A DNA stretch of 64,000 nucleotides. It comes from Micromonospora pisi. Its GTDB lineage: Bacteria > Actinomycetota > Actinomycetes > Mycobacteriales > Micromonosporaceae. Shown here piece after piece: positions 40,847 to 49,900 of the stretch. The notes under the pieces are model-generated. The model had not been told where the DNA came from and ran no database searches. It saw nothing but the letters and a program-made list of their open reading frames with translations. A program made the translations under genes and the position numbers. The stretch's first letter is position 1, and every line of letters begins with the position of its first letter. Where the stretch lies: contig NZ_RBKT01000001.1 in NCBI RefSeq assembly GCF_003633685.1, forward strand, positions 2,418,001 to 2,482,000, in the 5' to 3' direction.

Positions 40847-43288
40847 ATGACGGCAGCGGCGACAACATCGGTGGCGGAATCGGCGATCGAGCGGGCGTTG
40901 GGCGCACTCGACCTGGAGAGCAAGGTGCGGCTGCTGTCCGGACAGAACTGGTGGACACTGCCGGCGCTGCCCCAGATCGGTCTGGCCTCGCTGGTCATGT
41001 CCGACGGGCCGATCGGCGTACGCGGCATCGGCTGGCGACCGGACGACCCGTCGGTGGCACTGCCGAGCCCCACCGCCCTCGCCGCCACCTGGGACCCGGA
41101 ACTGGCCCGGACCGCCGGGCGGATGCTCGGTCAGGAGGCCCGGCGCAAGGGCGTGCACGTGCTGCTGGCGCCGACGGTCAACCTGCACCGCAGCCCGCTC
41201 GGCGGCCGGCACTTCGAGTGCTACTCGGAGGATCCGCTGCTCACCGGCGAGATCGGCGCCGGTTACGTGACCGGGGTGCAGGAACAGGGCGTCGGCACCA
41301 CGGTGAAGCACTTCGTCGCCAACGACTCGGAGACGGACCGGTTCACCGTCGACGTACGGGTCGACGACCGCACCCTGCACGAGTTGTACCTCGCCCCGTT
41401 CGAACGGATCGTCGCCGCCGGGGCGTGGGGCGTGATGGCCGCGTACAACGGGGTCAACGGCTTCACCATGACCGAACACAGCGGGCTGCAACACGACCTG
41501 CTGAAACGGGACTGGGGCTTCGACGGGTTCATCGTCTCCGACTGGACCGCCGCCCGGTCGGCCGTCGGCACCGCCAACGGCGGACTCGACGTGGTGATGC
41601 CCGCCCACGGCGACCCGTGGGGAGCGGACCTCGTCGCCGCCGTACGCGCCGGCCACGTCGCCGAAGAGGTGGTCGACGACAAGGTACGCCGGGTGCTGCG
41701 ACTCGCCGCCCGGGTCGGACTGCTCGACGGCGTACCCCCGGCGGTCGCACCCGACGACCGGCCGGCGCCGCTGCACGGACCGGACGTGGCCCGCGACATC
41801 GCGTCCCGCTCCTTCGTGCTGGCCCGCAACGCCGACCAGGTCCTGCCGCTGGACCCGGCCGCGCTACGCCGGGTGGTGGTCTGCGGCGCGCTCGCCGACG
41901 ACGCCCGGATCCTCGGCGGCGGCAGCGCCCAGGTCACCCCCGCCCGGGTGGTCTCCCCGCTCACCGGGCTGACCGCCGCCCTGCCCGACGTCGAGGTCAC
42001 GTACGCGATCGGCGCCGACCCACGACCGAAACTCCCCGCCGCCACCGGCGCGCAGTGGTCGCCGATCGGCGCCACCCTGCGCGACGCCGACGGGGAGACG
42101 CTCTACCGGGCCGAACTCGGCGCCGCCACCGTCCGCTGGATGGGTGACCTGCCGCCCGGGGTCGACCAGACCGCGTTGACCACGATCGAGCTGACCGCCC
42201 GCTGCACCCCGCGTCTCAGCGGCGAACACCAACTCGCGATCAACGGCTTCGGCGTGTTCACCCTCACCGTCGCCGGCACCGAGATCTTCGACGGCCCGGT
42301 CTTCGACGAGGACCAGGATTTCACTGTCGCATTCCTCTCCCCGTCCGAACGGCGCTTCCCGATCACCCTCGCCGAGGGCGAACCGGTCGAGGTGGTGCTC
42401 ACCCAGCGGGTGCCCGAGGGCATGACCGGCTACGTCGGCTTCAGCCTCGGCCACCTCGAACCGGCCGCCGACCCGGACACACTGCTCGACGCGGCGGTCC
42501 GGGCAGCCGCCGACGCGGACATCGCGGTCGTGGTCGTCGGCACCACCGAGGAGGTCGAGTCCGAGGGCTTCGACCGGACCACCCTGGCCCTGCCCGGCCG
42601 GCAGGACGAGCTGGTCGCCCGGGTCGCGGCGGCGAATCCGCGTACGGTCGTCGTGGTCAACTCCGGCTCCCCGGTGTTGATGCCCTGGGCCGACCAGGTG
42701 GCGGCGATCCTGCTCACCTGGTTCCCCGGCCAGGAGGCGGGGGCGGCGCTCGCCGACGTACTGCTCGGGGTCACCGAACCCGGCGGGCGGCTCCCCACCA
42801 CCTGGCCCCGCCACGTGGAGGACGTACCGGTGCTCTCCACCACCCCGACCGACGGCACCCTCACGTACGACGAGGGCGTGTTCATCGGTTACCGGGGGTG
42901 GCGCACCGAACCGCTCTTCCCGTTCGGGCACGGCCTCGGCTACACCACCTGGGCGTACGAGTCACTGCGGATCGAACCGGCCGAGGACGCCGGTGCCCCG
43001 GTGGCGGTGGTGGAGCTGCGTAACACCGGCACCCGGCCCGGTCGTGAGGTGGTGCAGCTCTACGTCGGCCCGACCGAACCCGACCCGGAGCGACCGACCC
43101 GGCAACTCGCCGGCTTCACCACGGTCACCGCCTCCCCCGGCGAGACCATCACCGTACGGGTGCCGCTGGCAGCGCGCGCCACCCGGATCTGGGCCGATCG
43201 GTGGCGAACCGTTCCCGGTCGCTACACCGTCCAGGCTGCCCGGGGCGTCGCCGACGTACGCCTCACCGCCACCTTCGACGTCGTGTAA
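40847..43288 (+). CDS. GH3 beta-glucosidase with PA14 insert
   Basis: This 813-aa glycoside hydrolase of family 3 has an N-terminal TIM-barrel domain (MSDGPIGVRG, KHFVANDSETDR) with the catalytic nucleophile Asp232 in GFIVSDWTA. An alpha/beta sandwich domain follows, interrupted by a PA14-like beta domain (about 425-540: LSGEHQLAINGFGVFTLTV). The end is a fibronectin III-like domain (REVVQLYVGP). No signal peptide is seen, so it is cytoplasmic and probably cleaves imported oligosaccharides. The ATG at 40847 has a weak upstream site; a GTG is 3 bases earlier. Its stop codon forms the first bases of palindrome copy D. Confidence 0.93.
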   Translation: MTAAATTSVAESAIERALGALDLESKVRLLSGQNWWTLPALPQIGLASLVMSDGPIGVRGIGWRPDDPSVALPSPTALAATWDPELARTAGRMLGQEARRKGVHVLLAPTVNLHRSPLGGRHFECYSEDPLLTGEIGAGYVTGVQEQGVGTTVKHFVANDSETDRFTVDVRVDDRTLHELYLAPFERIVAAGAWGVMAAYNGVNGFTMTEHSGLQHDLLKRDWGFDGFIVSDWTAARSAVGTANGGLDVVMPAHGDPWGADLVAAVRAGHVAEEVVDDKVRRVLRLAARVGLLDGVPPAVAPDDRPAPLHGPDVARDIASRSFVLARNADQVLPLDPAALRRVVVCGALADDARILGGGSAQVTPARVVSPLTGLTAALPDVEVTYAIGADPRPKLPAATGAQWSPIGATLRDADGETLYRAELGAATVRWMGDLPPGVDQTALTTIELTARCTPRLSGEHQLAINGFGVFTLTVAGTEIFDGPVFDEDQDFTVAFLSPSERRFPITLAEGEPVEVVLTQRVPEGMTGYVGFSLGHLEPAADPDTLLDAAVRAAADADIAVVVVGTTEEVESEGFDRTTLALPGRQDELVARVAAANPRTVVVVNSGSPVLMPWADQVAAILLTWFPGQEAGAALADVLLGVTEPGGRLPTTWPRHVEDVPVLSTTPTDGTLTYDEGVFIGYRGWRTEPLFPFGHGLGYTTWAYESLRIEPAEDAGAPVAVVELRNTGTRPGREVVQLYVGPTEPDPERPTRQLAGFTTVTASPGETITVRVPLAARATRIWADRWRTVPGRYTVQAARGVADVRLTATFDVV

Positions 43289-43339
43289 GGAAGGGCCCCT
43301 TGTTAACGCATAGCGTTAACAAGGGGCCCTTCCTTACAC
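43283..43339. terminator. Palindromic terminator-like repeat, copy D (perfect)
   Basis: A perfect 27-bp inverted repeat with a 3-base ATA loop. The left arm begins GTGTAAGGAAGGGCCCCTT and continues GTTAACGC. It supplies the TAA stop of the GH3 gene and ends 1 base before the rsmE stop, so it can terminate both convergent genes. It is the most symmetrical copy of the family. Confidence 0.9.
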
Positions 43340-43340
43340 C

Positions 43341-44081
43341 TCACCAGCGGCTGAGCCGGGTGGACAGGACGGCCAGCGCCGCCACCCCGGCGGTCGACGT
43401 ACGCAGCACCGCCGAGCCGAGCCGTACCGTCCTCGCCCCAGCGGCCTCGTACGCCGCCACCTCATCCGAGGTGATGCCACCCTCCGGCCCCACCACCAGC
43501 ACGATCTCACCGGCTGCCGGCAACTCCACGGTGGAGAGCGCCACGGTCGCCTCCTCGTGCAGCACAAACCCGGCCGCCGCCCCGGAGATCCGCTTCGCCA
43601 CCCGCGCGGTCGACTCGTCGGGCGCACCGGCGACGACCGGCAACCACGGACGTCGGGCCTGCTTCGCCGCCTCCCGGGCGGTCGCCACCCACTTCTCCCG
43701 GGCCCGGCCGCCCCGCTCGCCCCGCCACTGCACCACCGAACGGGCCGCCGCCCACGGCACGATCTCGTCCACCCCGACCTCGGTCATCGCCTGTACGGCC
43801 AACTCACCCCGGTCGCCCTTGGCGATCCCCTGGACCACCACGAGACGGGGGTCGGGCGCGTCGTCGTACCCGAAGGAGGTGACCCGGAGATCCAGGGTGC
43901 CCCGGCCGACGGCGTCGACCACCGCCGTCGCCGTGCCGCCCCGCCCGTCGGCGAGCAGCAGTTCCTCACCGACCCGCAACCGCTGCACCGTCGCGGCGTG
44001 ATGCCCCTCCGGCCCGTCGAGGGTGAACGAATCACCCGTGGGCAGGGCTTCAACCAGGAACAGTGGCAGCGACACGTGCAC
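43341..44081 (-). CDS. rsmE: 16S rRNA (uracil-1498-N3)-methyltransferase
   Basis: This 246-aa SPOUT-class enzyme methylates U1498 of 16S rRNA. It has an N-terminal PUA-like domain (HAATVQRLRVGEELLLADGRG) and a knotted C-terminal domain with VLVVGPEGGITSDEVAAYEAAGA and VRLGSAVLRTSTAG, the S-adenosylmethionine-binding loops. It is normally next to dnaJ in this group; here about 8.7 kb of other genes separates them. It starts at GTG 44081. Confidence 0.95.
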   Translation of the reverse strand: MHVSLPLFLVEALPTGDSFTLDGPEGHHAATVQRLRVGEELLLADGRGGTATAVVDAVGRGTLDLRVTSFGYDDAPDPRLVVVQGIAKGDRGELAVQAMTEVGVDEIVPWAAARSVVQWRGERGGRAREKWVATAREAAKQARRPWLPVVAGAPDESTARVAKRISGAAAGFVLHEEATVALSTVELPAAGEIVLVVGPEGGITSDEVAAYEAAGARTVRLGSAVLRTSTAGVAALAVLSTRLSRW

Positions 44082-44131
44082 AGGCTAGCCGGTCGTGCAG
44101 TGCCCCGGACCGGGTCGGCTACGGTCACCCG

Positions 44132-46912
44132 GTGCCCGCCCCCGACCTGATCGCCGACCTGATCGCTCTCCCGGAACCCGCTCTCATCGACCGGCTCTGC
44201 GCTCTCGACAGCGCCGAACGGGAAACCCTGCGCCGACCGGCACGTCAGGCGCTCGATGAGTACCACCGGCACCTCTACGGCGAGGCGTCACACCGCCCCC
44301 GTCCGTCCGACGGTGACCGGCTGCGCCTGATCCTGCTGGCCACCGCGCCCGCCGCCGACCTCTCGTGGCCGCAAACCAAACGGTCCGACACCGCCGGCGC
44401 CGACGCTGACGCTGACGCCCAATGGCGGATCGTGCACAGCCGGGGGCGACGTTTCCTGGATGCGCTCGCCCGCGCCACCGTCCGGTGGATGTCCGAGGTC
44501 ACCTCGCACAGCCCGATTTTCGAGGAGATCCGCGCCCACGAACGCGCCGGCTCGATCACCCTGGCCGTGGACGACACCTACGTACTCGCCATGATCAGCG
44601 GGCTCACCGGCCAATTTCAGAACGAACAGAGCAAGGCCGATCTGCTCCGTGCCGACCCGGATCTCGTCGACCGGGCCTTCTGGCGCATCTTCGAGGTCGA
44701 GGGGAACCGGGAGGTGAGTCTGACCAACGTCGACCGGTTCCTCGGCCCCGAGACCCAGTCGTGGCAGGAGGCGGTGCTGGAACTCGCCGCCGACGGCACC
44801 ATCGACCGGCAACGGGTGCTGGACGCCACTCTCGCCGCCCTGGCCAGGGCCTTCCCGCAGTATCGCGCCGGCTGGTTCAGCCGCCTCCACGAGGCCCTCC
44901 GACCCACCGTGGACGAAGCGGCCAGCCGGCAGGCCGCGTACGCCGGACTTCTGCGCAGCCCGCTCGGCCCCACCGTCGCGCTGGCGCTCGGCGCACTCAC
45001 CACGCTCGACAACGCCGGCCGGCTCGACGACACCCTCACCAACGCCGGCCTGGCCGCCGCCGTGCACGTACCGGCCCGCACCACCGCCACGAGAGCGGTC
45101 CGGCTCGCCGGCCGGATCATGCGCCGGAACACCGCCGCCGGACTCGACATCCTGGCCGCCGCTCTGCGCCATCCGCACGCCGACGTGCAGTCCGCCGCCC
45201 TGGCCGAACTCCGCCGGCACGGCAGCCCTTCGGCCCGCGCCGAGGTCGAACGTCACCTCGACCAACTGGCCCCGAGCACCGCCGCGGCGGCCCGGCAGTG
45301 GCTGGGACCCACCGACGCCCCACCCGCACCGGAGAACACCGCGTCCGACCCGGTCCGACCGGCCCCGACACCCGCCGCCGTGGTCGCTCCACCATCACCG
45401 GTACGCGCAGCCGAGCCACACCCCGTCGTACCGGCGCAGATCGTGCCGGAACAGATCGTGCCGATCACCGAGCCGGCGGAACTGGCCGAAGCGCTCGCCG
45501 TCCTGCTCGCCCATCCCGACGACGCCGAACTCGGTGAACGCTGCCTCGGCGCGGCGGCCCGCCTCGGCGCCGACCCGGCCCGCTACGGCCCACTGACCAA
45601 ACGGGCCCACCGGCTGCACCGGGACTCCCTCGCCGTCAACATGCACGGCCACCCACTCGGCGTCACCGCCCTGGTGCTGGCCTGCGCCGGTGAGCGACAG
45701 CGGGGCCAGTGGCGCTCCACCCGCTACGACGCGATCATCGCCGGCCGGTTCGCCGAGGTCACCGGCCTACTGCTCGCCGGTGGGCGCCGTCAGCTCGCCG
45801 CCGAACCGACCCACCATGGCGGTTGGGTCGACCCGGACGTCCTGATCGACCGGCTGAGCGCCACACCCGACCCGATGCCCCTGGACACCGTCGCCGCACT
45901 GCTCCGCCTCGGCCCGCACACCACCGCGACGGCAACCCTCGCCGCCCGCGCCGACCACCTGCCGCAGCGGCTCCGCCGGCCACTGACGTACGCCCTCGGC
46001 GGTCCGCCCCCAACCGAACCCGTCACCGACGACCACCCACTCTGGATCGCCGCCGCCCGCGCCCGCGCCCCGTACGACGACGATCCGTGGCTGCGCGGGT
46101 TGCCGACCGGCCCCGATCGCCCCGCCCTCGACGTCGGAGGCGCCGGCCAGGCCCCCCGCTGGACCGTCGAGGTGGCCCCACCCCGGTACGACGGCCAGCT
46201 CGCCCGCACCTGGGGCCTGGAGGCGAAACCCACCTCCACCCCGCCCGGCGAAACCGACACCGCAGACCCGCTCCGGCCCACGGTGTCGCTGGCCCAGCTG
46301 CATGCCAGCGCCTGGACGCCCGGCCCGTACCAGCCGATCCTCCACCCGCACCCGGGCTGGGCCAGCCTGATCTGGCCGGGCAACATCGACCCGATGCTCA
46401 CCCTCGGTCTGGAAGAGTTGTGGGACACCGTCCACGGCATTGCCAGGACGGATGCCGTACCCGCGTTGGCGCTGCTCGCCGGCACCGCAGCCGCCCCGCC
46501 CACGCTCGGCAGCGACCTGCTCGCCGCCGGCTTCGCCTCGGCCTTCCTGGACGTACGCACCGCCGCCGTCGACGCCGCCGCCGTACTGCTGCCGGGCAGG
46601 ATCGCCACAGCCGAACTCGCCGCCGCGATGGTCCGGTTCGCGCCGGCCGTACCGGTGAACCGCTGGACCAGCGCGCTGACCGACCTCTCCACGGCCGGTC
46701 GCGGCGATCAGGTCCTGGCCCTGCTCACGGCCCTCCTCCCGCACCTGGATCGCGGCACCCGGGGCCTGCACGGCCTGGTCGAGCTACTCCGCGACGAACA
46801 CCTGCGCGCCGCCGTCCCGGTGACCGACCCGCCCCTGCGCGCCTGGCTCACCGCCCTGGCGAAGGGCAACTCGAAGACCGCGAAGGCCGCCGCCACCCTG
46901 ACCACCCGCTGA
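44132..46912 (+). CDS. DUF6493-family large helical-repeat protein
   Basis: This 926-aa protein starts at GTG 44132. It is Ala/Leu/Arg-rich and mostly alpha-helical, with HEAT-like stretches (DVQSAALAELRRHGSPSARAEVERHL near 350-375 and later DVRTAAVDAAAVLLPG). A Pro/Ala-rich break lies around 405-445, followed by VVPAQIVPEQIVPITE. The pattern fits DUF6493 proteins, a large actinobacterial family of unknown function. No membrane helices or catalytic motifs are visible. It stands alone, divergent from rsmE and convergent with the large toxin-like gene. Confidence 0.75.
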   Translation: MPAPDLIADLIALPEPALIDRLCALDSAERETLRRPARQALDEYHRHLYGEASHRPRPSDGDRLRLILLATAPAADLSWPQTKRSDTAGADADADAQWRIVHSRGRRFLDALARATVRWMSEVTSHSPIFEEIRAHERAGSITLAVDDTYVLAMISGLTGQFQNEQSKADLLRADPDLVDRAFWRIFEVEGNREVSLTNVDRFLGPETQSWQEAVLELAADGTIDRQRVLDATLAALARAFPQYRAGWFSRLHEALRPTVDEAASRQAAYAGLLRSPLGPTVALALGALTTLDNAGRLDDTLTNAGLAAAVHVPARTTATRAVRLAGRIMRRNTAAGLDILAAALRHPHADVQSAALAELRRHGSPSARAEVERHLDQLAPSTAAAARQWLGPTDAPPAPENTASDPVRPAPTPAAVVAPPSPVRAAEPHPVVPAQIVPEQIVPITEPAELAEALAVLLAHPDDAELGERCLGAAARLGADPARYGPLTKRAHRLHRDSLAVNMHGHPLGVTALVLACAGERQRGQWRSTRYDAIIAGRFAEVTGLLLAGGRRQLAAEPTHHGGWVDPDVLIDRLSATPDPMPLDTVAALLRLGPHTTATATLAARADHLPQRLRRPLTYALGGPPPTEPVTDDHPLWIAAARARAPYDDDPWLRGLPTGPDRPALDVGGAGQAPRWTVEVAPPRYDGQLARTWGLEAKPTSTPPGETDTADPLRPTVSLAQLHASAWTPGPYQPILHPHPGWASLIWPGNIDPMLTLGLEELWDTVHGIARTDAVPALALLAGTAAAPPTLGSDLLAAGFASAFLDVRTAAVDAAAVLLPGRIATAELAAAMVRFAPAVPVNRWTSALTDLSTAGRGDQVLALLTALLPHLDRGTRGLHGLVELLRDEHLRAAVPVTDPPLRAWLTALAKGNSKTAKAAATLTTR

Positions 46913-46957
46913 CCGCCCGCGTCGGTGGCGCCGCCGTTAATCAACAAGCGGCACCGG

Positions 46958-49900
46958 TCACCTCGGCAGTTGGTGCCGGTGTCCGCGGCTGTCGCCCCCG
47001 GGTTGGGCGTGGCCGACAGCGCCGCGGCCGACACCCCGAGACGAATTTTTCCAGGCCGTTTCCAATGCCTTCAATTCTCGATTGAGCTGCCAGACCGCAG
47101 CCGGTACCTGCGAACCAGGTATCTTGCCCCGGTATTTGTCGAACGATTCGCGCAACGACACCAACAAATCCGCGAGTTCGACAGGAATGGTCTGCGTCGA
47201 CCGACACGCATGAAGGCCGAGCAGGCGCAAGATCTTGCCGATCCTGGTGGGCGATGCCGGCAGTATCTGACCGGCCGAGCCCTGCTGATTCAGGGGAGGC
47301 AGCTGCCGCAGCCTGCGTACGATGTCGATTACGGTTCGCACCTCAGGGTTATTGAGCACTCGTTGGACGTCCCCAGGGCGCAACGACACAAGGTTCTCCT
47401 CCTGTCGCTGCACCGCCCGTGACTGCTCCAGCATCTCCCCGAAGTCCTGGACGGCTTCCTCGAGAGAGGACCAAACCCTCTTGTACTTCCTAACCTCACC
47501 CAATAGTCGCGGCCGGGCAAATTGACCGTTGTTGTCGATCGGGTCCGAGAGGCCGACGTTCATGCCGATACCGTCGCGCTGAGTGATTCTTCTCCTTGGC
47601 CGGGCAAGGATGGCCGTATGCAGGTAATCACGAGCCCTCCCTTGATCCAGAATGTCTTCGGGCGGCGGCTCGTCGTATAGCTTGGCATATCTGCTCGGAT
47701 AAGAGGGATTCCCTTGTTTGAAATGGCGATTGAACGACGATGAAATGGCCTCGCCGCGCGAGTCCAAGAACAACCTGACCGACCCAGAGGTCAGAGTCCG
47801 CACTTGATCGAGGTCGGTACGGGAGGCTAACGCCACCCAATTCTTGGTCAATATGTCGCCGTCTGTCACGCTAGTTTCCAGCGTCGCCGCAATCTGCGCA
47901 TACACATGCGCCATAAACCCCCACACCTCCTTCGGCTCGCGGAATCCGGAGAATAGCTCACTGATCGTGTTGTCTACTACCAGATTCGGCGGCAGATTTC
48001 CTCTACCACCTCCTTCTGAGACGACAAACTCTGCGGCTATCTCGGACCCGAAGACCAGACCCTGGCGGAGATGCTGCAGCGGGATTGGCTGCGGAGTCCG
48101 TTCCCGACTTGCAAGAAAACTGAGAAAATCGTACAGCGAACCAGGAAGGAGCTCGACGGTGTACTGCATATGCAACTCGCGCGACCGACGGCGTTCCATA
48201 TCGTTCCGCGCGGGCATCGAGTTCAGCCGCACCTTCTCGGCCCCAGGCGCCGGCTGGAGCGGGATATCCGACGGAATAAGGTCGACAAGAGATGGACCAC
48301 TTTGACTGCCAGGCATCCACGGCGGAGTCTGCCACAAAATCTCCAGCACTCTTCTGAAAGTCCTGGTCGATGTTTCGACATCGACGCGCCCCGCATCATT
48401 TCGAAACCCCGCCGGATGGACGACGAGTTCCACAATATTCATGTCTTTTCGGGTCACCGCTCTGGCGCCGTCCGCAGTCGCGCTGTCCCGGTTTGGATAG
48501 ATCAAACGGTCGCCGACATAGTAGTGCTTCGAATCAATGACAAGATCGAGAACCGGCCCCGTTGCGATTTCCTGCTGGTAGAACAGCTGCATCCCGCTCG
48601 TGGAAGTCGCGAAAACCCGTGTTTCCCCTTCGGAACCGACAGACACCTTGTCGGACTCACCGGCGTTCTCGCTGCGGTTCGGCCTGACCGTGGGCCCGGC
48701 CAAAGGTTGAATGCTCGGGGCCGGTGTTGATCGGTGCATACCGGGGCGGGCGCTCGCGGCGGGATCGAGCAGGGCCGTGCTGTCGGTGGCGTCGGTGACG
48801 ACCTCGCCTGCGAAGACCGCGCCTGTGCCGGTGTCCACCTGCAACAGGCGGCCGTCGGCGGCGACGGGCAGGAAGATCGGTCCCCGCAGGGCGCGGGGCA
48901 CGTCGGGCAGGCTTCCCGGCTGGCGGGTCGGATCAAACGTCGTGTATAGCCGCGGTTCCTCAGAGGTCGCGCGGCCCTCCGGGTCGGCCTGGGTCTCCAC
49001 CGCCACCAATGACGCGTGCTTGCCGTTCGGCCGGTTAACCAAGATCGCGTGTTGCGGGTCGTTGGGGTGTTGTGTCAACGCTATGGTCAGGTGTCCCACA
49101 TGTAGCTTGGCCAGGTCCTCGACTGCCGCAGGACGGAACTGGCCGTTGTTGAGCCGAGCCGCCAGCGCCGCGGCCGTTACCGTTCTGACGTCGTCGTCAT
49201 ACCCCCGTCCGGGTACGCCGAGCGCGGTCACCACCGAGTCGACCCGCACCAGGCAGTCACTGGCGCCGTCCCAGTGCCCCAACTGCTCCACCGCCCGGGC
49301 CACCGACGTGTCCACCGGCGGCGCGGCTGCCGTGAACCGGTGCGGCAGCAGCGGCGAAACGGCCAGGTCAGTCACCGGTGACGTGTGGTCCGTTGCGCCC
49401 GCGTCCCACCGGCCCACCTGAACCCCGTGCAGGATTCGCGTACCCGCGCCGAACTGTTCGTGCGAGGTCCCCTGCGATGGCCCGGAGGTGGCGACGCCGG
49501 GTGTGCCTACGGACAGCGGGTGGGGAGCAGGGGTGGCCGCAGCGGGAGCAGTCTTGGTCGGGGCCGGGGTCGGGGCCGGGGCCGGCGACACTACGGATGC
49601 AGGTGGAGAGAGCACCGGTCCGGACGACGGCATGACCCTGCCTGGCACGGAAGCAGGGGCGAGTTGGGACGGGCCAGCGGCCGGGGAACCGGACGACATC
49701 ACGCCGCCACCGGATGACGGTGACGTGGCGATCGCTGGTGGGGCACCCCATGCCCAGCTTCCCAATACCCGGCTGGTGGAAGGGAGCTGCGCCGGGGCGG
49801 TGGTGTCCCGCTCCGCTGAGGTGGACGGCACCGACGTGGCCGGCGGCGGCGAAGGCGTCACGACAGACGTAGGCGTCAGCACAGTCGGGGTCAGCAAATC

